In this document: in pieces, positions 1-12,904 of the stretch
Layout of the letters: every line of letters begins with the position of its first letter
How positions within the stretch are numbered: the stretch's first letter is position 1
Source of the DNA: Otis tarda
Taxonomy: Eukaryota; Chordata; Aves; Otidiformes; Otididae
DNA length: 64,000 nucleotides
Direction of reading: 5' to 3'
Assembly (NCBI GenBank): GCA_026413225.1
Contig: CM048554.1
Span: 73,028,463-73,092,462, forward strand
Made by a program: the position numbers and the translations under genes
The notes under the pieces: model-generated
What the model saw: the letters and a program-made list of their open reading frames with translations, nothing else
What the model was told of the DNA's origin: nothing
Databases searched by the model: none

Positions 1-1798
1 ATACGTTAGATTTTTTACTAGCTTGATCATTTAACAAATTACTAACAATAACTATTTCCTGTGCATTCAAAAGACTTCTGTTTAAAATATTCCAGAGTAG
101 CCTTCTAACACTTAAAATAGCAGTAGGCAAAACTGCTTGAGGAAAGTGCGAGTTGCACTAAAATGCTGAAAAATTAGGCTGAAAACAAATACTTCATTTT
201 CTTTCATCTGTTTTCATGTCTGCTCTTACTGTTTAAATACATTGGAAATGTATCTACTTGAAAAAAATATACAAATAAGGTTACAAAAATTACCATCTTT
301 TTTTTTGTAAACCAGTTTATCACAGCTATAAAACTCAGGCTGCACTGAAAACTGCCTCTAATTTTTTTTCACTTTAAATAAGATTTGAACGGACATCTAG
401 CATACAAGTTTCTTTGGGTTTTTTTGCCTCCTCCTAAGATTTCCTCTGAATCGATTTGGCTATTTTAGGCCAAAAGGGGTAAATGCCTGAGGTATTTTTC
501 ACAGTCTACCCAGTAACATTTAATGAATAAATTTACACCATATTGCTACTTTGAATTTTAGGCTCCTCACCAACCAGTTGTAGTGTTGACCTTATTTTAT
601 TTAAAAGCTTAAGATTTGAAAACTGGCTTTTGAAAACACAAAAACTAACTTTCAGTGCAGACTCCAGATGACCCTCACCATGCCAACTGTTACAGCTCCA
701 CTCTACGGACACAGACTAAGCTGCAACATTTCAATATACCCATCTCAGTAAAGTGAAAAATCATCTTATCAGAGAGTTATTGTATTATACATTAATACAG
801 GAGGCCCCAAATTTGGCGTAGGAAGCCACCAACACAAGTTCTTCCATGCCTTATCTTACAGCTTATATTGTAAAGTGCAAGTATGGGCTTATCTTTGCGC
901 ACACACGTCCTCCATACCTGAAACTAAATAATGCATAGTGATAACTCAAAAGAATTCATTAGTTTGCTCAATATTAACAAGAGTACTTCACATCTAATCG
1001 TCTTATAGACTATTAGGTTTTTAGCATTACATTATTTTAAACGATTATCTTTTTTTGTTGTGTTATGTCTCTAGCGTATTTACTAAAACACATTTGACCC
1101 AGTTCTACCAGAGCTTTTGTAATAAGAGGTTCTCAGATGTGTCTTAGCCTGGTGTGGGAACTTACACACCAGGACACATATAAATCAACGTGTCCCAAAA
1201 CGAGTCTGTAAAAGGAAAGCATAAAAGCTGTCACAGCTACGGCTTTCAATTATGCTCCACAGCCTTTCTATATAGGAGGAATGGGGAAGCAGAGAATCAA
1301 GGACAGAATACGAATGCCGGGTTTGTTTGTTAATTTTGGATTTTAAGGAAAATCAGAACCGTAAAGCTGTTTGGTGCTTGTTTTAAGAAAACAGATCCCT
1401 GAAATTTGAAACAGGGTTTTACGAAGGCCAAAATATCAGAGCAAAGATATTTCAAAACCACGCATATGTCTGGGAGACGGAAATGGCCTCTGGCAGCTGA
1501 AGCTGATCTTGTCTCAGGCTCCATTTTGCTGTAGAACGTCCCATCTCTCCAGTCTTCCTCCACTAAATTCTTCACCGCTAACGCCCCTGGCTTCACTTCT
1601 TTTGTCCCAGTTCCTCCCAAATGTAATCTTTCCTATCCCAGAGTGCCAATGCTTCGCCTCCCAAATTTCGACTCTCCTAAACTCTGGTCATGCCTCCCAC
1701 TGCCACTTCCAAGCAAAATCCATCTCCTTTTCTCATAATGCTCCCCAAAAACCTCTTGCTTTTCCCCCTCTACTTCCAATTACTTTCCAATCCTTTTG
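1..1798. other. Non-coding AT-rich stretch (probable NT5DC1 intron 6 or 3' flank)
   Basis: No exon is recognisable on either strand. The short open frames here have no family resemblance that I can see and biased composition. A pyrimidine-rich block occupies about 1510-1800. A small imperfect hairpin lies at 1139-1177. The assignment to NT5DC1 intron 6 is an inference: the last exon I can place is at 45.7 kb and later exons were not found. Confidence 0.5.
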
Positions 1799-2075
1799 GA
1801 ATGGAATAGAATAGAATAGAATAGTTCACGTGGAAGGACTTACAATGATCATCTAGTCCAACTGCTTGATCACTTCAGAGCTGATCAAAAGTTAATGCAT
1901 GTTATTAAGGACATTGTCCAAGTGTCTCTTAAACACTGCCAGGCTTGGGGCATCAACCACCTCTCTAGGAAGCCTGTTCCAGTGTTTGGCCACTCTCTCA
2001 TTAAAGAAATGTTTCCTACTGTCAAGTCTGCACCTCCCCTGAGGTTTTACTGTCAAATTCTCTCCCACTGAAGCT
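1799..2075 (-). mobile_element. CR1 LINE 3' fragment (minus orientation)
   Basis: Read on the minus strand, this has the usual chicken-repeat-1 tail: a 'cactggaacaggcttcctagag'-like stretch, 'gccccaagcctggcagtg', then 'ttggactagatgatc'. It ends in a short GAATA-type microsatellite at about 1799-1823. CR1 is the dominant non-LTR retrotransposon of birds, and nearly all copies are 5'-truncated like this one. The right boundary is uncertain and could extend to about 2210. Open frames inside it are degraded and not functional. Confidence 0.85.
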
Positions 2076-3599
2076 TGTGTCATCCAAGTACCCTCCCAAA
2101 ATTATTATTTTCCTGATCCACTCCTTCCAACTCCACACTGCACCTGAAATCTGCTCATATAAAAACGAACCTTTCCCCAGTGTAGCCCTGTAGCTCCTGA
2201 CACTAGAATTACTCAAGATTGCTCTATATGCTCAATGTACTCAATGCTTTTTGTGTTTGCACTTCTGCACGACAAAATAAAAACACTGAAGACACTTTTA
2301 GAAAGTGGCCTGTGCTTTTAAAGTTAGGCAAGTCCCTAACCATAGTTGGGCTGATTCAGGGCTCAAGACTGAATATTAACATTTGAGCTCCAAAAAAGCT
2401 AATTAACAGTCTTTCACTCAGGCATTTGCAGTTATATTGACAATACAAGGTTTGTAATGGATCATTAAAGAGGTCTGTTCAACTGGGTCATCCTGCATCC
2501 CAGCATGTTCTTCAGGACTCCTCAAGTGTGAGGTGGAGGACTTGGGAGGTCCGCTGCAGGTAGTCATCACCTGCAAAGATCTGCGCACTGTGAGACCTAC
2601 CCCCATGCTCATCCTCACACACCTTACCAAGAGGAGCAGTACTAGAATCAGAGAAAGCTCGAGAGCACCACAAATAAAATGCCCTTCCTTTATGCCTAAA
2701 TTGTTATTGTCTTCCAATAGCATTAAGAATTCAAAAGCACTTACTTTTTAACACATTTTTGCACATAAAGTAAACATATTTTTAAATGTAACATCATCAT
2801 TTTTATTTGTGTAGAAGATCTAAGCAGCCTGTTACAGAGCAGAACGCTCTTCCTTCATTTTAAAATGAATGTGCCAGAAATTCCTCTATGATACAGCATG
2901 CAGCCTTCCTAAAATTAAAGACTTAAGACTTTGTGGCTGGTAAAAAAGTTTAGCATGGCTTGCCATGAAAATTGATAATTCTGTCTTTTAAAAGCAGCTT
3001 GGAGAAAGAAAAGTAATGCATTTTAATAATTGTGGCCTAAATTACTTTGTAGTATAAATCACAGAAGAATATCTGTAATAATATAAGACGGAGTGAGAGA
3101 GAAATGTACCAGACAATATTGTTTCTCCTAAACACAATTGCTGCTGACTGAGCTTTATTTTCTGCTAATAGTCAGCTACTGACTGAAATTTTTAAACATT
3201 CAGCATATCTTCCATTGGCAGCCTAAATTATCTCCAAAGTGCATGAGTGCACACATTGGTTAAAACTTAAGATTTTCATTTATTTTTCTGTTCTGCCAGG
3301 ACTTGACTTATTTGCTGTGCACTACAACTTCGAGCTATTATCTCAACTTAAGTCAAGCTATTATCTAATGAATAATGTTTTCTAATATATTTATGGAACG
3401 GATTGACTTAATAAAATTTACCTTATATGGAGCTACATTTAGGAATCACCAAATTAATATAATTTTATGAAATATTGTTTGGCTTTGGACATCTTTTTTA
3501 AATGACAAAATTTCTCAATAAAGTACTTCCTGTTTGGTGTCAACATATTTTTACACGTTGTAGAACATTTTGATGTGTTTTGGTAGTTCCCTCTTTACC
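2076..3599. other. Non-coding stretch with one GC-richer patch
   Basis: Mostly AT-rich with no recognisable exon. The part at about 2460-2680 is richer in GC than its flanks and holds a 101-codon minus-strand open frame (2418-2723). That frame resembles no family I know. It could be an old repeat remnant or a conserved non-coding element. Confidence 0.4.
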
Positions 3600-3896
3600 T
3601 GTCAGGCCAGGAAGCCGAAGAGGGCCATTGCCTGCTGCCCTCTGGCCCTGAGCACAATCGGCACAGTTTGGTCATACATAAAACATATATTAAAAAAAAA
3701 GAATAAAAACACCTAGTGGGATCATTTGCTGGGCTGACCAAGTCCCTAACTCCTGAAGTGTGCCTGAGAATTGTCTGGGAGCACAATGGCTGCTTTGGGC
3801 CACAGCGACGACAAGGAAAGTTTAACAATTTGCCTGCTGGGGTCTGGGCCTTGGCCCTGGCACCGTTCAATTTACTAATACAGTCATAATCCAAGA
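3600..3896. mobile_element. Candidate short solo LTR with 5-bp target duplication
   Basis: A GC-rich block of 297 bp stands out sharply from AT-rich flanks. It begins TGTCAGG and is flanked by the same 5-mer, TTACC, at 3595-3599 and 3897-3901, as expected for an endogenous-retrovirus LTR insertion. An AATAAA signal is present near 3701 on the plus strand. Against the call: the right end is GA, not the usual CA, so the assignment needs a repeat-library match. No internal retroviral genes are present. Confidence 0.4.
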
Positions 3897-3901
3897 TTAC
3901 C

Positions 3902-5147
3902 AAATCAATAACATTTCAAAAGGCTGCCAACAGATTTGCAGATTGCTTAATAGCATAAAGGAATCCGCAAGATCAAAATAACATAGCTGCTTCACTGAAA
4001 GCAATGAATCTCATAAATACTCTGGTCTGGATTGTCGAACGTGGTAAGCATATCTTGCCTCAGGGACAACATGAACTTAAACAGAATATAAGAAGTCTGA
4101 GTAACTCTGACAGCAAAAAATCTTATTTGTGGCTCCTCCACTACCAGAATTGCTTTTCAGCTTCTCTCCAAGCTCAGTGACTTCCTGCAAGCATATGTGA
4201 GATTGCAGATCACCAGCCTTTTCCTCATTATGACCATTTTCCAGTGGACTCAGCCTGATCTTTCAGTCATAAATCACTTAGCAATACCCCACGTGCAATT
4301 CCTCACAGGACGGTGTTTTATTTATTACCAATCACATCAGTAGTTCCAAGTACTGAATTTTCATTTTTAATACTTTCCAAGAAACAGCATTAGAGCTATT
4401 TATTTTTGCATTAAGTCATTTTCTGGGTCAAGTTCAAAGTACACATGTATTTCATAATTCTGCTGCAAGATTATTAAAGGTTTGATAAATTTGTCTTACT
4501 TTGCCAAATTTAAATTAAATTAAAGATTGAATTGGTTGTTAATTATTAGGGGGATGAAAGAAGGGCTTGCTGCTTACTAAACTAATTCAGATAATCTAAA
4601 TGATTCTATGGTTCTATGATTGCGTTTGGCACTGACTTATCAGTGACTTTTCTTCAACTTTTAATACTCTAAAAGCACTCACTCCCTTACCCTCCCCACA
4701 GCTTGCAACTGGAAGGTTACTTTTATATACACTATTGCTCTTGAATGACAAAATGTTATTTTAAACATTTATTTCACCAGAGTACTTTTTCAGTGCCTTG
4801 ACTGTAGGGGTATGGTAAGTGACATTATTGAAAAACTGATCATAGCCTGGAAAATTTTTACAGACAGTAAATATAACTCAACTTGCAAATACTGCAGTAG
4901 TACCTTATGTTTACAACTTCCAGTATTATCTGCTCCCCTGCAATCTGGGTGGCATGGCTGGCACACATCAGTTGTGATACAGTCCTCCACAATCCCACCA
5001 GAGAAAGGAAGCGCTGTCAGAGATGACTTCTGTCTCTGGACAGAATGATCATGGGTACCACACACACTCAATGGCCCAGCAATGCTCATACTATCAACTT
5101 TCACTTTACACTAAAGAAAAATAAATCAGTGATCAGAATTCAGTCAA
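3902..5147. other. Non-coding stretch; CR1 tail relic and exon-like Cys-rich frame
   Basis: Mostly AT-rich. A tiny CR1-type 3' tail ('gattctatggttctatgatt') is visible at about 4600-4620. On the minus strand, 4904-5035 is open, cysteine-rich and bounded by an AG and a GT, but it matches no family I recognise. I do not call it a gene. Confidence 0.4.
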
Positions 5148-5672
5148 TGTCATGGTTTAACCCCAGTCAGCAGTTGAGTACCACAGTTTACTAGGATAGC
5201 AAAGATGATAATAATAACAAAATAGGGATACTAAAATAACAAAATAGGGATACTAAAATATAAAAAACAAATGATGTACAATCTCTCACCACTTGATGAC
5301 CTGATAACCAATACAGCCCATCCTGAGCAGTGACCAGGGCAAGGAAACTGAAAAGCGATCCCAAGCAGCAAGGAAAAGAGTGAGAGAGTTGCCCATCGGC
5401 CAACTCCCACTTATATACTGAGCATGACGTTATGGCATGGAACACTTCCTTTGGCCAGTCTGGGTCAAGTGTACCTGGCTATACCCCTCCCAGCTTCTTG
5501 CACCTGCACATTAGCTAAATCTGGGAAGCTGAAAAAGTCCTTGGTCTCCTTAGCAACAACTAATAACACCAGTGTATCATCAACATTCTTCATATACCAA
5601 ATCTCATACTAAATCCAAAATACAGTAGTTACTGAGGAGAAAATTAGCTCCATCACAGATGAAATCAGGACA
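5148..5672 (-). mobile_element. Avian ERV-type solo LTR (minus orientation)
   Basis: On the minus strand the element starts TGTCCTGATTTCATC and ends GGTTAAACCATGACA, so it has TG...CA ends. It carries a TATA box (TATATAAGTGGGAG, near 5406-5418) and the segment typical of a very common avian LTR ('gctgggaggggtatagccagg...tgacccagactggccaaagg'). The length is 525 bp, with no gag/pol beside it, so it is a solo LTR. The flanks GTCAA (5143-5147) and GCCAC (5673-5677) agree at only three of five bases, suggesting an old insertion or an imprecise boundary. The 3' part holds a tandem duplication. Confidence 0.8.
5216..5259. repeat. 22-bp tandem duplication inside the LTR
   Basis: The unit AACAAAATAGGGATACTAAAAT occurs twice head to tail with no mismatch. 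It lies in the AT-rich 3' part of the LTR and probably arose by slippage after or during retroelement spread. Confidence 0.9.
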
Positions 5673-8600
5673 GCCACTAATAAATATGAAAACACACTCG
5701 AAGTCTTTCATGGAAAATCAGCCACGTAGATGGTGGTAGTGGTGTCTGGGAGACAACCGTAACAACGATTCCAGGTTACACTCACCAAATATTTTTTACG
5801 ACACATGGGAAAAGACAATTAGTGCACAATTTGGATAAAATTAAATCTATTAAAAATAACTCCTGAATATGAAACAGAGGAACAAGAATTTAGCTAAATC
5901 ATACTAAGGCAATCCTTCAGCTCAGTATTTATCTTTCTCTAACATTTCATACTTATATGAAGCATAGAAAAAGCCACCACTGATTATTGGTTCAAAAGAA
6001 AGTAGCAGCAAAAAAATCAAACCCAGAGAACTCTACTCAGCAGCTCAGACAAATGAAAAAAATAGTATAAATGATAATGTTGGGTAAAACATCTAGATCT
6101 TTAACTAAGGATATCTGCCTTTTGCAAAGACAAGGTTTGGGTTTTTACTAAATGATCCCTTAGGACAGAATATATTTAAGTTTCAGGATACAACTAGGCA
6201 GTAATTTGGGGGGGTAATTTTTCACAAGTGCCGCTGCTCACAGCTGCCTACCCCAGCATCAAACAATACATGGATCCTTTGAGTAATAGAGGTTGTCTTC
6301 CCCAACAATGTTGTAAACAGGTGAAAGGGAAAAGACTGTACACGTTGGGTTCTTTAAATGACAGAATAGGCCATGGAGAGCAAAACTGCATGCCGTGATC
6401 AACTCTAAAGACAGAACCAAAACTCACATAACATCACTCATCTGTATTTAGATGATCGCTTGGTGTTTATAAGGAAGCGCAGTAGGCAGTAGTTGTAGGC
6501 AATCTGCTTGAGGCATTACCTTGAGCAGCATTATCCGGTTATTTTTAGGACAGCCAACCAGATAGGTGGTGTTAAGGAACACCATAATCCTCCGTGAGGC
6601 CACTGTGCAAATGGCAGTGTATGTGCAAATATCATACGCAGCAATTGGCAGGTGCCAGGTCTGGATGAATACAGTGATCAATAGCTTACTCTGTTCTCAA
6701 AATGAGCAGTACATAAGAATCATACCCTGTTTTATGAAACAGAGAAAAACAACAACCCATTGGGTCAAGGTTGCCCAAGTATAATCTATGTAACAGAAAC
6801 AAGACAATTAAATCCTCATTAGGACTACTGTTACCCAAGTATCAAGTTCCTTTCAAAAAACTGTGAAGGAAAAGACACAATACTTTGCTGAAGTTAAGCT
6901 TGTTACCTTATTTTTTTCTGGTAGGAAAAAGTAAAAGTGTCCTCATTTTCAAAATCTAAGACACGAGAAATATTCAGAAAAGACAGCATTTATTATCTAA
7001 AAATTATCTTACTAATACTTTTTTCCAAACAAAATCAAGACATACCAAGAAATTAAATTTTTATCAGGAAATAAAAAGGAGACAGCGTGATAGGTGTACT
7101 TAAGACACAGAAATACTGTCACCCCCAAGAACTCAAGAACTGTGACTGAAATCCCAAGAAACATGAAATTAAAACAAAATTAAATAGCTTTTTGACCCTT
7201 TAATCTTTCAGGATGCTTACCCTGTTCCTCCTCTTCCCCAAACATCTGCTTAGAACTATTGTAAGTCAGCACTCTGAGCTGCAGGGACATTTGCTTGACA
7301 AAGTACGTCATTGCATTCTGACAGTTTTTTTTTGTAGGATCATCTACAACCAACATTCAGTTTTAAATACAGACTTAAACATGTTGTCTGTGTTTCAGTG
7401 AAAACACAGATGTTGACCTTCCCTGGTTACTGGGGTATGCAAAGCTGCCATGCTACCCTTTTTAACAATGGGAACTCATTTCCAGCTTTCCACTTCACCT
7501 CCTTTTGCATTCCTCTCTCCTTTTCCTCTTGCAGCATACTTTCCTGCTGCCACATGCTTCCTTCTAGTCCTCTCAGTTGTTGCCAGTAGCTGACAATTTT
7601 CTTTCTGTCACTTTTATGCTTCATTTTTACTCTCTTTTCCTATGATGTTTATTATATGACAAACACTTCCATAAGCTGACTTAATTGCACTTTCTTTGGA
7701 ACAGCACAGTCCTTCTTTGACGAGGACAGGCATGGAAAATGGTAACGATTTTGCAGTAAAGCAAATGTTATGAGTTTAAAGGCAGGAACTAAAAATTAAT
7801 TAAAACACAGAAAAGTTGAGGGATCCAGAATACTTAATTTATCTTCAGGGAGTCTACTGTTATATTGGAATTATATAAGACACAGATCTTAAAAACCATG
7901 CAGAATATATCAAAAATTAGCAAGAGGTAAACTGTATTTGTTATTTACCAAATCAAATGTCTTTTACATTCTAATATTTTGCCTATACCTTTCAGAACTC
8001 TTTCAACACTTAACCTAGAGCTCACAGAACGATGTGAAATAGTACATGCGTTTTCTTTTGCATCCAAGCTTTATATTGAAGTCTGTACAGTTGCTTTTGT
8101 ACTAATGGAAGTTTTCTGGTTTCATTCACACTCTATTTAGATTAATAGGTTCTCACTATAGGTTTAGAAGAGTGATTTAACTAAGAAACAGTTCTCCTTA
8201 ATATTTACAAAGTTTGCAACTTCCGCAGTCTCTAGGGCAGGATAAGGTCACAGGCTGTTCCACTCCACTGCCGTGGCATGAGCCATACACAAGAGGAGTC
8301 CAGCTTCGGCGCTTGGCCACTGCGCTGACGCATCCAGCGGAGCCCACCAGTGTGGTCCACCTGCAGCTGCCTGCAACTATCTCCAACCAACCTGTGGGTA
8401 CGGGCAGGAGGGTGGCCACATGCTGGACTCCTGCATGTCTGCACTGGAGGACTGGCTGTCTGATTTGTTCAGATGCTGCTGTAGTGGCTGTATGCAGTCA
8501 TGGATGTACAGGGGAAAAGAGGAGCTGGACCGGCCAAGCACTGGACCCCTTCCTCCAACATACACTTCTCTCCAGTCTTGTTTTCCAGTATGAAGCAGTT

Positions 8601-11600
8601 TGAAATTACTGGCCATCACAGATCTGAAACCAGACTGGTTTGATTTCCATCACAACAACATGTTTTAATTCAAGATGCCCCAAACTACTAAGTAATCCAA
8701 AAGGATTTCAAATATCTCAAGTGTACTGATATAATCAACCTGTTAAAGTTATAAAAGATAAATTGCAACACAGCTCATTTTCAAGACTTCAGTTTACTTC
8801 TAACCACATAAGGGAACAAATGGCTTTGTTTCGTATGCAAGATGCAGTACCGAAAAAAAAAATCACACCACTCTGCTAAACCATAGTAACTATCTATTGT
8901 GCTCATGGCCAGAGCCAAAGACCTGAATTATAAATATGGGCTATGAAACATGCTAAGTGATTTATGGATCTGTTTCTCCTGGGCTCACTCCTTCAATTCA
9001 ATGCTGATGAAACATCTCTGTAATGTTCTTAAATTTTCTAAAATGAGAGAAGACTAAACCAGCAAATAAGGTTGATTAGTTTTAGCTATCTGAGCTAAAG
9101 CAGGTCCCAGAAGAACCTGACAATCACCACACATAGTGTAAGGGAATGAGGCAAGCACAGGACGGGGAGAAGAGGACAGAGCTAAGGCAGAGAAGACGAC
9201 CTTTTGGTGGCAGCTGCCCACTAGGATGGACTCAGCTGTGAAACTTTCGCTTAGCTCATAAAGGCTATAATTAATTACTCTCACAATTTCACACTTATCA
9301 CAGGCTATGAAGCACATATTCCCACATTGCTGTTTTGATGCAAGGTAGTTCATTACACGGCGCGTCCCAGAGCTAAAGTACAGCAATAGAGGGATGACAG
9401 TTCGCATTGTGCTTTGGACTCTATCCACATGCTGGTGCCTTATCCTTCTGCCTCCAAATTGCTTTGAATTCACAGACCACAGTAGCACACATTACTCAGA
9501 AAACGTGAAGCTCCAACTACCTACCCCTGGAAACACACATAAATCATTCCAATGATTATGACACTTTGAGGTGGGGGGACAAAAAAAAAAAGGGTTCGTA
9601 AGTAAGAAAGAAGCACATATCTTGCAGAAATGTAAGGGATACAATTTAGGAGGTATAAAAACACACACTTGACAAAGATGTTGTGTAACACGTGAAATTA
9701 TTTAAAGTCACTGCTTAAAAATAAAAGATGGATGCCAAATTTGGAATAATGTTCTTCTCCTCTTGGTATTTTAGATGTCAAGGTTAACTTTTGCAAAAGT
9801 ATCTCTTACTGTTACAGTTTTCCTAGTTTTATTCCAATCATTTGTTAGGCCAAAGATTATCTTGAAAGTTATTAAATTATAAAGTAGCATTATATTACAA
9901 AGAAAAAAGAGGTGGAAGACTTTTAAAATATGGAAAGTAACTTGCAAATGCCACAAATGTTGAAGATACTACTTCCTTTGGCTTCTGTTTTCTTCTTATT
10001 AAATATTTTTTTTTTTTTTGCGAAACAAATTACACTACTACAATGTAAGTCTACAAACAATCAACAGCCATCTGCCAATGGTATCTTACATTCTCAACTA
10101 GGAAAAAACCTGCTTTCTCTACTACCACAGACAGCAGTTCCTTATTTTAATACTTTCAGTTCAAATAACTAAGTAGCACTGCTCCTCCTTGCCCCCTTTA
10201 AAACATTTTAATAGACCTTTCACCTAACTTGGCACTGTTCGCCTCTCATACCACTTTTGCTTAAAGCTTCTGCAGCCAAAGTACACATGTAGTGGTTCGT
10301 GAGCAAAGGCCAGTTTGACTAGTTGACCATATATAACTAAGTTGGAATGGCTAAATTAGTGATGGGAAAATATTTCTAAAGTCTTCTGTCACCTTTTCCA
10401 GGTTGAAGGCTGCCCACCTTTCTCGCACTATAAATATACATACACACACATATATACATATAAAATTTAATTTGCTTTTAGTAAGACAAAATGAAGACCA
10501 TATGAAATAATGAAACTGAGTCACAAACTTCCCAGCCTTTCACAACAATATTTAGAACACAAGGGTTTAAGGGAAAAACATATTTAAAAGTTTTCCCAAT
10601 AAAACATTTTTTTGAACAAAAAGTGTTTTTTAAAAAGAAACCCAGATTTTAAAACATCATTGAGTTTTTTCCCACTTGTGGGGGACAGAGAGAATTTACT
10701 TACTGAGGAATATAAGGCCGTTTTCTAACAGCTCACTTCATCAACCATGTCACTTCTACCTGCATTGACATAAAACCAGTCATATCTTGCATATAACTGC
10801 TTCTGCTGCTCTTTCAAGGCATAACAGCTCCTTTCTAACATTGCATTAGTAATACTGTAAATCAGCGTTCTACATTTCTCTCGGGCTATTTTTTTAAGCT
10901 TTAACTAATCCATGACAGGGTGAAAATTATACACAGATGAACTGGAAATTCACAGATTGAACTAGATATCAGCACTAAACAATTTGGACACTTCCTTTTT
11001 TTTTTTTTTTTTTTTAATCAATACCTACTTTGGGCAAATCCATACTCCACTGAATTAAGTCAGGCTAGTATAAAACATCCAGTTGTAGCTGATGTTGCAA
11101 GCATCAAAGCTGTGGCTGGTCCTCAAATAAGGCATATTTATAGTTTTTTCTGTTCCTCTACATTTTTTGAAGTATAACTGCACCTACTTATCTAACTGCA
11201 ATAGACTGAAAAAGTTAAAAAGCCTTCAGGACTGATTAGCTTGGATTTTTTATTTTTATTTAAATTCTCATAAAATTTGTCTCCTAGAACAGCGTTGGCT
11301 GATATAAAGTAGATACTATTTCTCCCATGTTTGGAGGGCCCACCTGCTACAAATCAGCCTCAAAACATTGCTTCTATCAGTGCAGCACTAAACTTATTTT
11401 TTAAAGACAAATTAAACTGTCTTCTGTGCCTCTTGACTTTCTTTATGGATGCAAAAAAAGTACCATCATACTAACCAAAAAGATAATTGTTCTGTGAATC
11501 ATGTGAGCACTTTGTGTGATTACATGGGGCTGTTCATGTGCTGTAAGCAGAACTTGTTCAGCTGAATCAGTAACTAAAAGCATGAGTCAACTTTTGAGCT

Positions 11601-12763
11601 AAAGAAGGTGGCTCTTATACTATTATCTGGACTAGCCTTTTTAGGAGACAAAGACTAATGCTACCTACTGTCACCTACACAAATATTTAGCTGTTCACAT
11701 TGTCTAGTGTGTAAAGCAGAGCTTTTGATGTACCTCAGTTTCGAGAATACTAACACTAACTACATCTATTTAAAATCAGGAAAGACAACAGCTCTAGAGT
11801 TCTTGGGGATGAGGCTGGGGCTTTTTTTGTTGTTTTTGTTTTGTTTTGTTTTGTTTTGAGTTTTTTGTTAAGTTGGTTTTTTGTTTTGTTTTGTTTTGTT
11901 TTTTTAATCTTTATGAGCCATGGAGCTTATGGTAGAATCTCTGTTGATACAAAGGAAGCATTTATTTCCTATAGAGAAGAGGATCTTTCATTCATAAGGA
12001 CTCTTGTCCTCTTTTCAGTCTCTACTGCTTGTAAAAACTGCAGTAGCTCCGATTTCTCAGAAAAAAAGTATTTCATATGTAAGTTTAACTACAACAGATG
12101 TTCTCTGCTAAAAGGAAAATATCTGCTTTTCCAACGGGTGTGGAAGCATTTATCTTTCACTTTCTTTAAGATCACTCAATCACCAAGTGAAGTTCTAGGA
12201 ACACAGTGTAACAGACACCAATACTTCATAGCATACTTCATAATCGGTTTTGCATATTTGTTACAAACCCTACCATTTACCACATACCAGCTACTATATC
12301 TTGCAGTTCAGAAAGAAGTCATTCCTCTGTTCAAAATCATAAGCACACACAATAGGATTTCCAGTCTCTCCCCTCATCCAGCTCCAACGTCGCTTTCCTC
12401 TAAGTGTCCAACAGAACTGCTGTGTGGAGGAGGCTCCTGCCAATTCCCAGTTTTGTATGCTCTGGCATTTTGATGGAAATAGTTTGGTGTAAAAGAAAAA
12501 GTTCTTTTCCCTTTCCAGCAACACTCTTTTTCCACTCTTCCAGTATTCTGTAATGATACAACTATTTCTTTTTGTTGTAACTTGATAATTTATTTTTAGG
12601 TGATCAGAACTGGCAGTTCTACACAATCTGTTGGACACAGGCAGGTACAACCACACTCTGCTTATGCCCTGGGCTGGCTGCATACAAAGCAGTGGTGGCC
12701 TGTAAGAAGCTGCATTAGCACGGATGTCCCCTCACATGTATCAGTGCTCAGATGCTGCACCAT
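5673..12763. other. Non-coding AT-rich stretch without recognisable exons
   Basis: I see no exon resembling NT5DC1 or any other known gene on either strand. The GC-richer patch at about 8210-8600 is open in several frames at once, which reflects composition more than coding. A TA/CA microsatellite lies near 10435-10465, and a TTTTG-type simple repeat at about 11826-11905. The 210-codon plus frame at 11841-12473 starts inside that simple repeat and looks spurious. Confidence 0.45.
11826..11905. repeat. (TTTTG)n simple repeat
   Basis: Two blocks of TTTTG/TTTTTG units separated by a short G-containing segment. This is low-complexity DNA, and a plus-strand open frame runs through it only because of its composition. 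Confidence 0.9.
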
Positions 12764-12904
12764 TCTGGAAACGTTTGAGGCCAGGTTGGATGAGGCTCTG
12801 AGCAACCTGATCTAAGGGGGGGAGGGATGTCCCTGCTCCTTGCAGGTGGGTTGGACTAGATGACCTTCGAAGGTCCCTTCCAACCCAAATCATTCTATGG
12901 TTCT
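12764..12904 (+). mobile_element. CR1 LINE 3' end (plus orientation)
   Basis: Contains the CR1 signature 'aggccaggttggatgaggctctgagcaacctgatct', then 'gggttggactagatgacctt', 'aggtcccttccaaccc' and the tail 'attctatggttcta'. It is 5'-truncated. Sequence immediately to the left (12600-12763) may be an older part of the same insertion but is too diverged to say. Confidence 0.92.

Noticed and set aside
11841..12473. 210-codon plus-strand open frame
   Set aside because: It starts within a TTTTG simple repeat, has a Phe/Leu-rich composition from it, and shows no family resemblance.
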